Origin: Melioribacter sp051488685
GTDB lineage: Bacteria > Bacteroidota > Ignavibacteria > Ignavibacteriales > Melioribacteraceae
Reading direction: 5' to 3'
Length of the DNA stretch: 64,000 nucleotides
Assembly (NCBI RefSeq): GCF_051488685.1
Contig: NZ_JBPSEH010000009.1
Span: 62,001 to 126,000 of the forward strand
Of this stretch, positions 44,127-54,062 are shown in pieces (position 1 is the first letter of the stretch; every line of letters begins with the position of its first letter). Under the pieces are notes generated by a model. That model saw only the letters and a list, made by a program, of their open reading frames with translations, made no database searches and was not told where the DNA came from. Position numbers and translations under genes: made by a program.

Positions 44127-44852
44127 ATGTCGTCGCTGGGGAAAAAATTAATAGAAGCCTTGCAACTTCAAAGAGAAATTTTCGGCGACGACCTTTTTGT
44201 TTTAAAGGAAGAAGAAATTCTGGAATCCGAAATTAAAACAACAGAAAAGATAGAAAAAAACCTGAACAACAGTCTGTTTGATGAACCATTTCAAAAAGCT
44301 GAAAGCCTCGAAGAACTCGACAGTTTGATAAACACTTGCACAAAGTGCGAATTGTCAAAATCGCGTACGAAATTTGTTTTCGGAGTCGGCAATCCACACG
44401 CGCGTGCGATGTTAATTGGAGAAGCCCCTGGTGCGGATGAAGATAAACAGGGCGAACCGTTTGTCGGAAAGGCCGGTAAATTGTTGAACGACATTTTGAA
44501 AGCAATCGACTTAACCAGAGACGACGTATTCATTGCAAATATTTTGAAATGCCGACCACCCGGCAATAGGGACCCGCTGCCCTCAGAAATGGAAACCTGC
44601 ATACCGTACTTATATAAACAGATTGAATTGATTAATCCCAAAATTATTTTATGCCTTGGTAGAATAGCAGCGAACGGTTTGTTGAATAAAAAACTTTCGC
44701 TTTCCGCATTGAGAGGAAATATTTACGAATTCAATGGAATTAAAGTTGTCGTTACCTATCATCCCGCAGCTTTACTCAGAAATCCGGGCTGGAAAAAAGG
44801 CTGCTGGGAAGATGTAAAGAAATTCAAAAAATTGTACGACGAATTGAACTGA
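44127..44852 (+). CDS. Family 4 uracil-DNA glycosylase (iron-sulfur)
   Basis: 241 aa. An N-terminal charged extension of about 65 residues precedes CTKCELSKSRT, with Cys ligands, then LIGEAPGADEDKQGEPFVGKAG (active-site motif GEAPG), ILKCRPPGNRDPLP with further Cys in METC, and TYHPAALLRNP (motif HPA). These mark thermophile-type family 4 UDGs with a 4Fe-4S cluster, which remove uracil from DNA. The PPGNRDP segment is usual for family 4. The gene is 4 bases before dnaB. Confidence 0.9.
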   Translation: MSSLGKKLIEALQLQREIFGDDLFVLKEEEILESEIKTTEKIEKNLNNSLFDEPFQKAESLEELDSLINTCTKCELSKSRTKFVFGVGNPHARAMLIGEAPGADEDKQGEPFVGKAGKLLNDILKAIDLTRDDVFIANILKCRPPGNRDPLPSEMETCIPYLYKQIELINPKIILCLGRIAANGLLNKKLSLSALRGNIYEFNGIKVVVTYHPAALLRNPGWKKGCWEDVKKFKKLYDELN

Positions 44853-44856
44853 AAAT

Positions 44857-46299
44857 ATGGCCAGAACTAAAAAAGACAACAAAGATTCGACACGACTTCC
44901 AAAAGATGAAGGTGTACGTCAACCACCATCTGCAATAGAAGTGGAACGTGCTGTTCTGGGTGCAATGCTATTGGACAATAATGCTGTTCCCAAAGCAGTC
45001 GAAGTACTGAAACCCGATGCTTTTTATGATCCGCGTAACAGAACGATATTCGAGGTAATGCTATCGCTTTATGAATCCGACGAGCCTATTGATCTTGTAA
45101 CTCTTTATGAAGAACTGAAAAAGTCGGGTAAATTCGAAAAAGCTGGCGGCGCCGCATATATCAGTCAATTAACAGAAGATACAACATCGGCAGCCAATAT
45201 CGATTATCATTCGCGTATTGTGCTCGAAAAATGGATTTTACGCCAATTAATTTCAACTTCCAGCGAAATTGCTGAAATGGCATTCCAGGGTAAAGAAGAT
45301 GTATTCGATTTACTCGATGCGGCAGAATCAAAAATATTCAGAATTTCAGAAGAAGGAATCAAAGAATCTTTTACGTCAATGGACAGAGCGGTAAAGGAAT
45401 CGCTCGAACTGATCGAAGCAATTCACTCAAAAAAAACGTCGTTCAATGCAGTACCATCAGGATACTATGAACTCGATGCATTACTGGGTGGCTTCCAGAA
45501 GTCTGACCTGATTATAATTGCTGCGCGTCCTTCGATGGGCAAAACGGCTTTTGCAATGTCGATTGCCCGTAATGCTGCAGTTAATAATCAGGTCCCGATA
45601 GCAGTTTTTTCACTCGAAATGTCCACCATACAATTAGCCACACGCTTGATTTCTGCTGAGGCGAAAATAAATGCTCATAGCCTGCGAACAGGTAAATTCA
45701 AAGCCGAAGATTATGCACGCATTAGCAGAACAGTACATAAGTTAAGTAAAGCTCCAATTTATATCGATGATACACCAGGTATTACTGTCCTGGAGCTCAG
45801 GGCTAAAGCCAGGCGGCTAAAAAATGAAAAGAATATCGGGATGATCATTGTAGATTATCTTCAATTAGTCAATCCCTCCGCCACACTCGAAAGTCGTGAA
45901 AGAGAAATATCGACGATATCCCGCTCATTGAAAGCACTTGCTAAAGAATTGAATGTGCCGGTTATTGCTCTCTCGCAGCTTAATCGTGCTGTAGAGCAGA
46001 GGTCAGATAAAAAACCGATGCTTTCCGACCTGCGTGAATCCGGCTCCATTGAACAAGATGCCGACGTGGTAATTTTTTTGTATCGCCCCGAAGTTTATAA
46101 TATTACTACTTATACAAATGGTGAAGCTGGTGGCGAAAGTACAGAAGGAATTGCCGAAATTATTATCGGCAAACAACGTAATGGTCCGATAGGCGAAATT
46201 AAATTGAAATTTATCAAGGAATACGCCCGATTCGAAAATTTAGAAAAATTTAGACAAGAAATAACTCAAGGCGATACCGAATCTGAAGAACCGTTCTGA
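44857..46299 (+). CDS. dnaB: Replicative DNA helicase DnaB
   Basis: 480 aa. The N-terminal helical domain opens PSAIEVERAVLGAMLLD. The RecA-like motor has Walker A ARPSMGKTAF, FSLEMS, Walker B MIIVDYLQL, and SQLNRAVEQRSDKKPMLSDLRESGSIEQDAD, the family H3/H4 motifs. It unwinds DNA at the replication fork as a hexamer. There is no intein or insertion. It follows the udg gene by 4 bases, forming yicC-gmk-rpoZ-udg-dnaB. Confidence 0.96.
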   Translation: MARTKKDNKDSTRLPKDEGVRQPPSAIEVERAVLGAMLLDNNAVPKAVEVLKPDAFYDPRNRTIFEVMLSLYESDEPIDLVTLYEELKKSGKFEKAGGAAYISQLTEDTTSAANIDYHSRIVLEKWILRQLISTSSEIAEMAFQGKEDVFDLLDAAESKIFRISEEGIKESFTSMDRAVKESLELIEAIHSKKTSFNAVPSGYYELDALLGGFQKSDLIIIAARPSMGKTAFAMSIARNAAVNNQVPIAVFSLEMSTIQLATRLISAEAKINAHSLRTGKFKAEDYARISRTVHKLSKAPIYIDDTPGITVLELRAKARRLKNEKNIGMIIVDYLQLVNPSATLESREREISTISRSLKALAKELNVPVIALSQLNRAVEQRSDKKPMLSDLRESGSIEQDADVVIFLYRPEVYNITTYTNGEAGGESTEGIAEIIIGKQRNGPIGEIKLKFIKEYARFENLEKFRQEITQGDTESEEPF

Positions 46300-46316
46300 T
46301 TAACGTAAGAGCAATT

Positions 46317-47171
46317 ATGAATAAACTTAATTTCCTTTTACTTTTTTTACTGCTGATGTTAATAACATTTATTACAAATGCACAGGTTTACAGTCCTGAA
46401 GATGTTGCTGTGTGCCGTAATAAATTTGAGCTGGCATACAAAATGGAATTAAGTGGAAGACCAATTAATGAAATAATAGAGCAAATCGGATTAAGTTTTA
46501 TCGGGACAGATTATCAAGCGCATACTCTCGAAGCAGCAGATAGAGAATCATTGATTATTAATCTAAAAGGTCTTGATTGCTATACATTTGTCGAAGCCAC
46601 AGTTGCTCTGGCAAGGTGTATCAAAAATAATGATACCTCCTTCAATGCATTTCTTAAAGAAATTGAAAAAATAAGATATAGAAATGGAATTATGAATGGT
46701 TATGCCTCGCGTCTCCATTATTTTTCAGACTGGATTTATGAAATGGAAAAAAGAGGAATTGGTAAAGATATAACAAGAGAAATTGGTGGAATTCCCTACA
46801 ATAAAAAAATTAATTTTATGTCGACTCATACGAAAAGCTATAAACAGTTAGCAGGTAACAAGGAATTGACGGATTCTATTGCTATTATTGAGAATGAGAT
46901 TTCATCAAGAGAATACTTTTACATTCCTCAAAATATGATAGGGCAAATAGAAGATAAAATTAAAAGTGGCGATATAATCGGCATAACTACCAATATCCCG
47001 GGACTCGATATCTCTCATACAGGGATTGCACTTAAAGGGAATGATGGAAGAATATATTTGCTACATGCTCCAGACATAGGAAAAAAAGTTGAGATTTCAA
47101 AACTCCCTCTCTCTGAATATATCAAATCACATTCAAAACAAACCGGAATAATGGTGCTGCGTATAAACTAA
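46317..47171 (+). CDS. DUF1460 family exported amidase-like protein
   Basis: 284 aa with a signal peptide (residues 1-22). LKGLDCYTFVEATVALA contains the likely catalytic Cys, and DISHTGIALKG the His, in the arrangement of NlpC/P60-like cysteine hydrolases, to which DUF1460 belongs. Structurally known members resemble N-acetylmuramoyl-L-alanine amidases that cut cell-wall peptides. It starts 17 bases after dnaB and is convergent with nfo one base away. Confidence 0.85.
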   Translation: MNKLNFLLLFLLLMLITFITNAQVYSPEDVAVCRNKFELAYKMELSGRPINEIIEQIGLSFIGTDYQAHTLEAADRESLIINLKGLDCYTFVEATVALARCIKNNDTSFNAFLKEIEKIRYRNGIMNGYASRLHYFSDWIYEMEKRGIGKDITREIGGIPYNKKINFMSTHTKSYKQLAGNKELTDSIAIIENEISSREYFYIPQNMIGQIEDKIKSGDIIGITTNIPGLDISHTGIALKGNDGRIYLLHAPDIGKKVEISKLPLSEYIKSHSKQTGIMVLRIN

Positions 47172-47172
47172 T

Positions 47173-48024
47173 CTATTTAATTAAGCTCAATAATACTTTA
47201 ATATTTTCCAAATCTTCTTTTTGATCCTTGCCCTTGGGAGTTTCGAGAATTTTTGGCACATGTTCAATCTTTTTATCGTTCATGATGTTCGAAAAACCTT
47301 CGAGTCCGATGAATCCTTTTCCAATGTGTTCGTGCCTATCTATCTTACTGCCCAATTCTTTCTTGCTGTCGTTCATGTGAATACATTTCAATAAATCGAG
47401 CCCGATAATATCGTCGAATTCCTTCATTACTTTTTTATATTCTTTTGCGTCGCGAATGTTGTAACCTGCAGCAAAAATATGGCAGGTGTCGATACAAACC
47501 GTTATTCTCTCCGGTTCATCTACCATATCGATAATTTTACGGAGGTGCTCAAATTTATAACCAAGTGCTGTCCCCTGCCCGGCTGTTGCTTCGAGCATAC
47601 TTTTTACTTTAAATCCTTTAGTTTTTTCGTGAACATAATTGAGCGATTCAGCAATTAATTTAAGGCCGTCTTCTTCTCCCTGTCCTCCGTGGGCTCCGGG
47701 GTGAAAATTCAAATAAGGTATGCCGAGCTGCTCGCATCTTTCAAGCTCTTTTATAAAAGCTGCTCGCGACTTTTTTAAACCTTCTGGATCTTTTGAACAA
47801 AGATTTATCAAATATGAATCGTGCGAAACAACGAACTTAATTCCCGAATTTTTAAGTTTCTCTTTATAGTCGTTAATTTCGTCTTCAGTTAAATCGCGTT
47901 CAAAATATCTATTGTTGTTTTTGGTGAAAATCTGGATTGCTGTAAATCCAAGTTTCTCGGCCGTTTCGATAGCCGATGCAGGTCCGCCTTTGACAAATGT
48001 ATGTGCGCCTAATAATTGTTTCAT
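47173..48024 (-). CDS. nfo: Deoxyribonuclease IV (AP endonuclease)
   Basis: 283 aa TIM-barrel of the AP endonuclease 2 family. LLGAHTFVKGG, NFHPGAHGGQ, VCIDTCHIFAAGY, HMNDSKKELGSKIDRHEHIGKG provide the His, Asp and Glu ligands for three zinc ions in the Nfo order. It cleaves 5' of abasic sites, complementing the uracil glycosylase in the window. Its start faces the RmlD-like gene. Confidence 0.93.
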   Translation of the reverse strand: MKQLLGAHTFVKGGPASAIETAEKLGFTAIQIFTKNNNRYFERDLTEDEINDYKEKLKNSGIKFVVSHDSYLINLCSKDPEGLKKSRAAFIKELERCEQLGIPYLNFHPGAHGGQGEEDGLKLIAESLNYVHEKTKGFKVKSMLEATAGQGTALGYKFEHLRKIIDMVDEPERITVCIDTCHIFAAGYNIRDAKEYKKVMKEFDDIIGLDLLKCIHMNDSKKELGSKIDRHEHIGKGFIGLEGFSNIMNDKKIEHVPKILETPKGKDQKEDLENIKVLLSLIK

Positions 48025-48098
48025 TTAGAGTTCTTCTTTATTGTAAAATAATATTAAATTGTTATCTAAGTTTAATAATAAATGATATAAAAGAAAAT

Positions 48099-48980
48099 AT
48101 GAAAATATTCATTACAGGAGGTAGTGGATTACTCGGGCAATATCTCAATTATCATCTTTCGGAAAAACACATCATCTTAACTCAATACTATAAAAATATC
48201 GGCAATTGCAACCAGTACAATTCCATTCAGCTTCAACTGGATAATTATATTAAACTTGAGGAAGTATTTGAGAATTTTAGACCTGAAATAGTTATTCATA
48301 CCGCAGCAGTATCGAACAACGAAAAAGCAGATTCATTGCCGCGTAAATATGTCTATGATATTAATGTAAATGTTACGAAGAAAATTGCAGAATTATGCGA
48401 ACGTTATAATGCCAGGATTATTTATTTGTCAACCGACCTCGTCTATGCTGGATACAGAGGTTCTTACCTTGACGAAAACGCAAAACTAATACCAGTATCA
48501 TTGTACGCTGAAACGAAGTTGATGGGAGAACAGAAAATAAAGGAAGTTACAGGTAATTATATTATTCTTCGAGAAGCATTACTCTTTGGTTTCGGCCTGA
48601 ATCATTCGACTAATTTTTTTCAGGAAACTCTGAAAAAATTAAAAAATCACGAGACAGTTAGGTTATTCACCGATCAATTCCGCACACCCCTTTCTTTGAT
48701 TGAAGCAGCAAGAATGATTAAGAAGTTAATAGAGATTGAAGATATTAGAGGCGATACCATAAACTTTGGTGGAAATGAAAGGTTATCGAGATACGATTTA
48801 ATTAAGCTGGCGTCTAAGCAGGCAGGAATCGATGAAAATTTGTTGATCAAAACAACGATGGATGAGATTGGCTATCCGTATAAAGTTTATGACGTTTCTC
48901 TAAATATTGACAAACTCAAATCATACGGACTTTCGCCGGCTCCGATTGAAGAATCAATTGCCGAAGTATTCAATAAATAA
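48099..48980 (+). CDS. RmlD-like dTDP-4-dehydrorhamnose reductase family protein
   Basis: 293 aa from ATG 48099. The open frame extends upstream into nfo, but MKIFITGGSGLLGQYL at 48099 is the true N-terminal NAD(P)-binding loop. VIHTAAVSNNEKAD and LSTDLVYAG precede YAETKLMGE, the YxxxK pair. It resembles RmlD and MAT2B-like reductases; the sugar nucleotide reduced is unknown, and no rmlABC genes are nearby. Convergent with gatB. Confidence 0.82.
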   Translation: MKIFITGGSGLLGQYLNYHLSEKHIILTQYYKNIGNCNQYNSIQLQLDNYIKLEEVFENFRPEIVIHTAAVSNNEKADSLPRKYVYDINVNVTKKIAELCERYNARIIYLSTDLVYAGYRGSYLDENAKLIPVSLYAETKLMGEQKIKEVTGNYIILREALLFGFGLNHSTNFFQETLKKLKNHETVRLFTDQFRTPLSLIEAARMIKKLIEIEDIRGDTINFGGNERLSRYDLIKLASKQAGIDENLLIKTTMDEIGYPYKVYDVSLNIDKLKSYGLSPAPIEESIAEVFNK

Positions 48981-48986
48981 CCCTCT

Positions 48987-50429
48987 TTATTTTAAGGAGC
49001 TCAGCTTATCCTTCAAAATATCATTGACAATTTGTGGATTGGCTTTTCCTTTTGTCTCGCGCATTATTTGGCCTACTAAAAAGCCGAGCACTTTTTCTTT
49101 GCCAGCCAGGAATTCTTCCACCTGCTTTTGATTTTCGGATAGAACTTTTTCTACAATTGACTCGATTTCGGAAAAGTCGGTTATCTGTACAAGATTTTTT
49201 TCTTTGACGATAGTTTCAGGGTCTTTATTGGATTTAAGCATTTCTGAAAAAACATCTTTGGCAATTTTGCCGCTAATTGTTTTGTTGTTTATCAATTCAA
49301 TCAACTTGCCAAGGTTTTCTGGACTTACGGGGAATCTGGAAATATCAATTTTTTCTTCGTTGATAACTTTCAAAACTTCGGTCATGACCCAATTGCTGGC
49401 GGATTTAAAATCGTTTGTTACGGTAAGAATTTTTTCGTAGTAATCTGCAAGTTCTCGTGAAGATGTAAGAATTTCTGCATCGTAGGGAGGTAGCGCATAT
49501 TTTTCGATAAAACGATTTTTCTTAGCGTCGGGAAGTTCTGGCATGTGGCTTTTTAATTCGCCGAGCATTTTATCTTCAATTACTACCGGCATAAGATCGG
49601 GATCGGGGAAATAGCGATAGTCGTGAGCCTCTTCTTTGGAACGCATTGGCTGGGCGACATTGGCATCGGCATCCCACAATAGTGTCTGCTGAATGATTTC
49701 TTTCCCATCTTCAAGCAAATCGATTTGACGTTCAATTTCGAATGCCAGAGCGCGTTCCACGTTACGGAACGAGTTCATGTTTTTTACTTCTGTTTTTGTC
49801 CCAAATTTTGTTTCTCCTTTAAGACGTACCGATATGTTGGCATCGCACCGTAGAGACCCTTCTTCCATATTACCATCGCAAATGCCGAGATAAGTAAGAA
49901 TCTGTTTTAACTTGTTCAGATATAAATATGCTTCTTCCGGAGTTCTGATATCGGGTTCGCTGACAATTTCCATTAAAGGAGTACCGGTTCTGTTCAAATC
50001 AATCAATGTATCGAAATCCTGATCGTGAATCGATTTACCTGCATCTTCTTCCATATGAATTCTAGTTATCCCAATTTTTTTCTTTGTTCCATCTTTTAGT
50101 TCAATAGTTATATATCCGTGTTCGCATATCGGTTCTTCGTATTGTGAAATCTGGTAATTCTTCGGCAGGTCGGGATAGAAGTAATGTTTTCTGGCAAAAA
50201 TTGATTTACGATTAATTGTGCAATTTGTTGCAAGTCCCATTAATACTGTATATTCAACAACTTTTTTGTTCAACACAGGCAGAACACCCGGCTGTCCAAG
50301 GCAAACGGGACACACATTTGTATTCGGTGCAGAGCCGAACTTTGTCGAACATCCGCAAAAAATTTTTGTGTCGGTTAATAATTGTGCGTGGACTTCGAGT
50401 CCAATAACCGCTTCATATTTTTCGTTCAT
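48987..50429 (-). CDS. gatB: Aspartyl/glutamyl-tRNA amidotransferase subunit B
   Basis: 480 aa, full length. VIGLEVHAQLLTDTKIFC, CPVCLGQPGVLPVLN, YFYPDLPKNYQISQYEEP, and SLRCDANISVRLKG are GatB signatures; the C-terminal 150 residues are the YqeY/GatB tRNA-binding tail. GatCAB converts mischarged Glu-tRNA(Gln) or Asp-tRNA(Asn) to the correct amidated form. gatA and gatC are not in the window. Upstream 105 bases hold the divergent promoters with bshB1. Confidence 0.95.
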   Translation of the reverse strand: MNEKYEAVIGLEVHAQLLTDTKIFCGCSTKFGSAPNTNVCPVCLGQPGVLPVLNKKVVEYTVLMGLATNCTINRKSIFARKHYFYPDLPKNYQISQYEEPICEHGYITIELKDGTKKKIGITRIHMEEDAGKSIHDQDFDTLIDLNRTGTPLMEIVSEPDIRTPEEAYLYLNKLKQILTYLGICDGNMEEGSLRCDANISVRLKGETKFGTKTEVKNMNSFRNVERALAFEIERQIDLLEDGKEIIQQTLLWDADANVAQPMRSKEEAHDYRYFPDPDLMPVVIEDKMLGELKSHMPELPDAKKNRFIEKYALPPYDAEILTSSRELADYYEKILTVTNDFKSASNWVMTEVLKVINEEKIDISRFPVSPENLGKLIELINNKTISGKIAKDVFSEMLKSNKDPETIVKEKNLVQITDFSEIESIVEKVLSENQKQVEEFLAGKEKVLGFLVGQIMRETKGKANPQIVNDILKDKLSSLK

Positions 50430-50534
50430 AATTTAGATTAGAAAAATTTGTCTCACGAATATAATTATTTTCTCGCATAATGAACTATTTTGCACTCACA
50501 AAAATTTTATACATATTAATAAATAAAAATATGA

Positions 50535-51245
50535 ATGGATACTATGGAGCTCGATATACTTATATTTGCTGCTCATCCTGATGATGCTGAATTATCGATG
50601 GGTGGTACAATTGCAAAATTAACCGGCGAAGGATACAAAGTCGGTATTGTGGATTTGTCTCAAGGAGAGCTCGGAACGCGTGGCACACCAGAACTCAGGT
50701 TAAAAGAAGCTGAGGAAGCCTCCCAAATACTTAAACTGACACACAGGGAAAATCTCGGATTTAAAGATGGTAATCTTAAACACTCCGAAGATTATCTGCG
50801 TACATTAATTCGTAAAATACGGGAATACAAACCGAAAATAATTTTTGCGCCCTACTTCAACGACCGCCATCCCGACCATATTGGTGTTGGAAATCTTGTC
50901 AAAGAAGCATTCTTCTTTTCGGGATTGCCTAAAATCTCAACAGAGCAGAAAGCTTATCGACCCAAACGACTTTTTTATTATATGCAAACTTATGAATTCA
51001 AACCTTCTTTTGTAATTGATATAAGTAAAACGTTCGAAACAAAAATGAATGCCGTGCGTGCATATAAATCTCAGTTCTACAATCCCGACAGTCATGAGCC
51101 CGAGACGTTCATAAGTCAGCCGAATTTTCTCAAGTATATCGAAGCACGTGCAAAAGTTTTCGGTTTCAAAATCGGGAAGGATTATGGAGAGCCGTTCTTT
51201 TGCGAAGAAGAAATTGAACTTGATATAGTCCAATTAATTAAATAA
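50535..51245 (+). CDS. bshB1: Bacillithiol biosynthesis deacetylase BshB1
   Basis: 236 aa. ILIFAAHPDDAELSMGGTIAKL holds the zinc ligands (AHPDDxE), and YFNDRHPDHIGVGNLVKEAFFFSG the HPDH motif. GELGTRGTPELRLKEA and SQFYNPDSHEPETFIS match BshB1 (LmbE family). It deacetylates GlcNAc-malate in bacillithiol synthesis. ATG 50544 is a possible alternative start (MELDIL). Its four-gene downstream run is closely packed. Confidence 0.88.
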   Translation: MDTMELDILIFAAHPDDAELSMGGTIAKLTGEGYKVGIVDLSQGELGTRGTPELRLKEAEEASQILKLTHRENLGFKDGNLKHSEDYLRTLIRKIREYKPKIIFAPYFNDRHPDHIGVGNLVKEAFFFSGLPKISTEQKAYRPKRLFYYMQTYEFKPSFVIDISKTFETKMNAVRAYKSQFYNPDSHEPETFISQPNFLKYIEARAKVFGFKIGKDYGEPFFCEEEIELDIVQLIK

Positions 51246-51256
51246 GGAGTAAGTTA

Positions 51257-52117
51257 ATGAAGGTAGCTTTTATCGGTACCGGATTAATGGGAGAACCAAT
51301 GGCTTTCAGATTGTTGAAAGCGGGCTACAATTTATTTGTATTTAATAGAACAAAATCCAAAACTGAACGCCTGAAAAAACATCAGGCAAAAGTATTTGAT
51401 TTGCCTGCTGATGCAATAAGGGAAACATCGGTGATAATTACAATGCTCACGGATTTTAACGCAATAAACGAAACGTTGTTTGCTGAAAGAATTCCCTTCA
51501 AAGGAAAAACTTTAATTCAGATGAGTACCATTTCACCAAAGGAGAGTCTTTTACTGAAAAACAGGATCGAGGAATACGAAGGTGAATACATCGAAGCCCC
51601 GGTTCTGGGTAGCATCCCGCAAGTCGAAGAAGGGCAGTTAATTGTGATGGTTGGCGCTTCGAAAGATAATTACAATAAGTGGAAAAAGTTATTGAAGAAC
51701 TTTGGTGACGGGGTTTATCACATCGGTGAGGTAGGAAGTGCTTCGGCGATGAAGCTCGCATTAAATCAAATGATCGCATCGCTTACTTCGGTCTTTTCGA
51801 TGAGTCTTGGTTATGTCCTTTCGAGTAATGTGGACGTAAATCAATTTATGGAAATTCTTAGAAAGAGTTCGCTATATGCTCCTACATTCGATAAAAAGTT
51901 GAATGGGATGCTGAAGAGAGATTTCGATAAAGCGAATTTCCCTTTAAAGCACATGCTAAAGGACATTAATCTTATTAACGAAGAATTTTCAGAAAAAAAA
52001 GTAAATACAGAGATTATTGAAAAAGTCAAAAACATACTTCTGCAAGGAATTGATATGAATTTGGCGGATAAAGATTATTCAGCTTTGTTCAATGTGATTT
52101 ATCCAAAACAAGAATAA
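51257..52117 (+). CDS. NAD(P)-dependent beta-hydroxyacid dehydrogenase
   Basis: 286 aa. VAFIGTGLMGEPMAFRLLKAGY is the dinucleotide-binding and family signature of 3-hydroxyisobutyrate dehydrogenases. APVLGSIPQVEEGQLIVMVGA is the substrate loop, and KLALNQMIASL has the catalytic Lys region. FPLKHMLKDINL near residue 233 is typical of the glyoxylate/succinic-semialdehyde reductase (GLYR1) subgroup. The physiological substrate is unknown. It follows bshB1 by 11 bases and precedes the anion transporter by 9. Confidence 0.84.
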   Translation: MKVAFIGTGLMGEPMAFRLLKAGYNLFVFNRTKSKTERLKKHQAKVFDLPADAIRETSVIITMLTDFNAINETLFAERIPFKGKTLIQMSTISPKESLLLKNRIEEYEGEYIEAPVLGSIPQVEEGQLIVMVGASKDNYNKWKKLLKNFGDGVYHIGEVGSASAMKLALNQMIASLTSVFSMSLGYVLSSNVDVNQFMEILRKSSLYAPTFDKKLNGMLKRDFDKANFPLKHMLKDINLINEEFSEKKVNTEIIEKVKNILLQGIDMNLADKDYSALFNVIYPKQE

Positions 52118-52126
52118 ATAAAATAA

Positions 52127-53605
52127 ATGAAAAGGGTTTTCCAAGTAAAACAGATTACGATTATAGTTAGTATAGTCTTATCGATGGCAGTTTACTTACT
52201 GCTGGAACTTGGTGCTGGAAATGAAAAAGCCGAAATTGTTGCTGCCACGGCTACTTTGATGGCACTACTTTGGATTACCGAATCGATACCACTGGCTGCA
52301 ACTTCGCTAATCCCGCTTGTAATTTTTCCATTGACTGGTGTAATCTCCGCTAAATCAATTTCCCAGGCTTACATTAATTCGACAATTTTTTTGTTCATAG
52401 GTGGGTTTATTATTGCTATAGCAATGGAAAAATGGAAACTGCATAAAAGAATAGCAGTGAACATAATTTATTTGCTGGGGAATTCGCCGGGCAAAATAAT
52501 TCTCGGTTTTATGCTGGCTTCTGCTTTTATTTCTATGTGGATTTCAAATACTGCTACTGCTGTAATGCTACTACCAATCGGATTGTCAGTAATAAAAAAA
52601 GTTGAAGAGGAAAATAAAAACAACGATGTAAAAAATTTTTCAATTGCATTAATGCTCGCAATAGCGTATTCCTGTTCGATTGGAGGGCTTACTACGCCTA
52701 TCGGGACTCCCCCTAATCTTGTTTTTCAACGTGTCTTCAAGATCAACTTTCCTGAGTATGAGCAAATTACTTTTGCCCGCTGGATGATGCTTGCTCTGCC
52801 AATTACAATTACATTGCTTGCGTTTGTGTGGTTTCTATTGAATAGAATAATTTATAGAACTACGGATGAAATTAGTATTGACAGGTTAATTATTAAAGAA
52901 GAGAAAAGTACACTCGGTAAATTAAAGGGTGGTGAGAAATCGGTACTGATTATATTTGTCGCCACTTCGCTTCTCTGGATTTTCCGTAGTGATATCAATA
53001 CCGGTTTGTTTGTAATTCCAGGTTGGACAAAATTGATGCCTAATAGTGAATTTATAGATGATGGCACTATCGCAATTGCAATGGCTCTTCTTCTATTTAT
53101 GATACCCGTAAGTTATTCTAACAGTGATATAGGATTCGTACTCGAAAGGGATGCTATTAATAAAATTCCGTGGGATATTGTACTTCTATTTGGAGGTGGA
53201 TTTGGCCTGGCATACGCTTTCGTTGATTCGGGGTTATCTGAAATTATAGGTAAACAATTTATTACTTTAAAAGGACTTCATCCTTATTACTTGATTTTTT
53301 CAATTTGTTTGATCGTAACTTTTTTGACAGAACTGACATCCAACACAGCAACGGCGCAAATTTTATTGCCAATTCTTGCATCTCTGGCTTACGAATTAGA
53401 TATTAATCCAATGTTGTTGATGCTGCCGGCTACGTTTTCTGTCTCGTGCGCATTTATGTTGCCAGTAGCCACGCCCCCTAATGCAATTGTATTCAGCAGC
53501 AGAAAATTGGAAATTAAAAATATGGCTTTGCCAGGAGTCATCATAAATTTAATCGGAGCTGTTATTATTACTATAGTTGTGATAATGAATTTTAAAATTA
53601 ATTAA
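52127..53605 (+). CDS. SLC13/DASS family sodium:anion symporter
   Basis: 492 aa with about 11-12 membrane segments. It has the two SNT motifs of the divalent-anion sodium symporters (SNTATAVMLLP near 147 and SNTATAQILLP near 405) and GTPPN and ATPPN loops, which form the sodium and substrate site. It takes up dicarboxylates, citrate or sulfate with sodium. Nearby maeB could use imported malate, but the substrate cannot be read from sequence. Confidence 0.87.
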   Translation: MKRVFQVKQITIIVSIVLSMAVYLLLELGAGNEKAEIVAATATLMALLWITESIPLAATSLIPLVIFPLTGVISAKSISQAYINSTIFLFIGGFIIAIAMEKWKLHKRIAVNIIYLLGNSPGKIILGFMLASAFISMWISNTATAVMLLPIGLSVIKKVEEENKNNDVKNFSIALMLAIAYSCSIGGLTTPIGTPPNLVFQRVFKINFPEYEQITFARWMMLALPITITLLAFVWFLLNRIIYRTTDEISIDRLIIKEEKSTLGKLKGGEKSVLIIFVATSLLWIFRSDINTGLFVIPGWTKLMPNSEFIDDGTIAIAMALLLFMIPVSYSNSDIGFVLERDAINKIPWDIVLLFGGGFGLAYAFVDSGLSEIIGKQFITLKGLHPYYLIFSICLIVTFLTELTSNTATAQILLPILASLAYELDINPMLLMLPATFSVSCAFMLPVATPPNAIVFSSRKLEIKNMALPGVIINLIGAVIITIVVIMNFKIN

Positions 53606-53616
53606 AGGAGGGGAAA

Positions 53617-54003
53617 ATGACTTATTATAATTCCAAGGTCGTAAATTATTCATTTGACGAAGCAGAGAATAGAATTAAAGGTGCTTTACCAAAGGAAGGA
53701 TTTGGTGTATTAACTGAAATTGATGTAAAAGATATTCTTAAAAAAAAGATCGACGTTGATTTCAGAAATTATAAGATATTTGGTGCCTGCAATCCACCAC
53801 TTGCATATAAGGCTCTTTTGATGGAAGAAAATATTGGGGTTTTGCTTCCATGCAATATAATACTTCAAGAAAAACATGATGGCACAGTTCAGGTAAGTGT
53901 TGTTAATCCACTGGAATCGATGCAGGCAGTTAAAAATTCTGCTCTGGCAGAATTAGCTTCGGAAGTATCAAAAAAGCTGGAAAGATTTCTTGCTACTTTA
54001 TAA
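53617..54003 (+). CDS. DUF302 family protein
   Basis: 128 aa, the DUF302 length. FDEAENRIKGALPKEGFGVLTEIDVKDILKKK and YKIFGACNPPLAYKAL (with the characteristic GACNP) followed by VGLLLPCN-like GVLLPCN confirm the family. The function is unknown; members are often near sulfur or heavy-metal genes. AGGAGGGG precedes the ATG. It is the last gene of the bshB1 run. Confidence 0.85.
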   Translation: MTYYNSKVVNYSFDEAENRIKGALPKEGFGVLTEIDVKDILKKKIDVDFRNYKIFGACNPPLAYKALLMEENIGVLLPCNIILQEKHDGTVQVSVVNPLESMQAVKNSALAELASEVSKKLERFLATL

Positions 54004-54011
54004 TTAAAATA

Positions 54012-54040
54012 TTGGCAGGTTTTTTTTATACTTGTAATAT
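54012..54040 (+). promoter_or_regulatory. Promoter of the J-domain protein gene
   Basis: TTGGCA (54012-54017) and TAATAT (54035-54040) are separated by exactly 17 bases. This places the transcript start near 54047 and rules out the in-frame TTG at 54012 as a start codon. Confidence 0.65.
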
Positions 54041-54062
54041 AGATTATGAAAAAAATTGTATT

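Noticed and set aside
47997..48098. 34 extra N-terminal codons on the RmlD-like gene, overlapping nfo
   Set aside because: The nucleotide-binding loop must begin at the N-terminus, as it does from ATG 48099.
54012..54062. TTG 54012 as start of the J-domain protein
   Set aside because: It is the -35 box of a TTGGCA-17-TAATAT promoter, so it cannot be in the main transcript.
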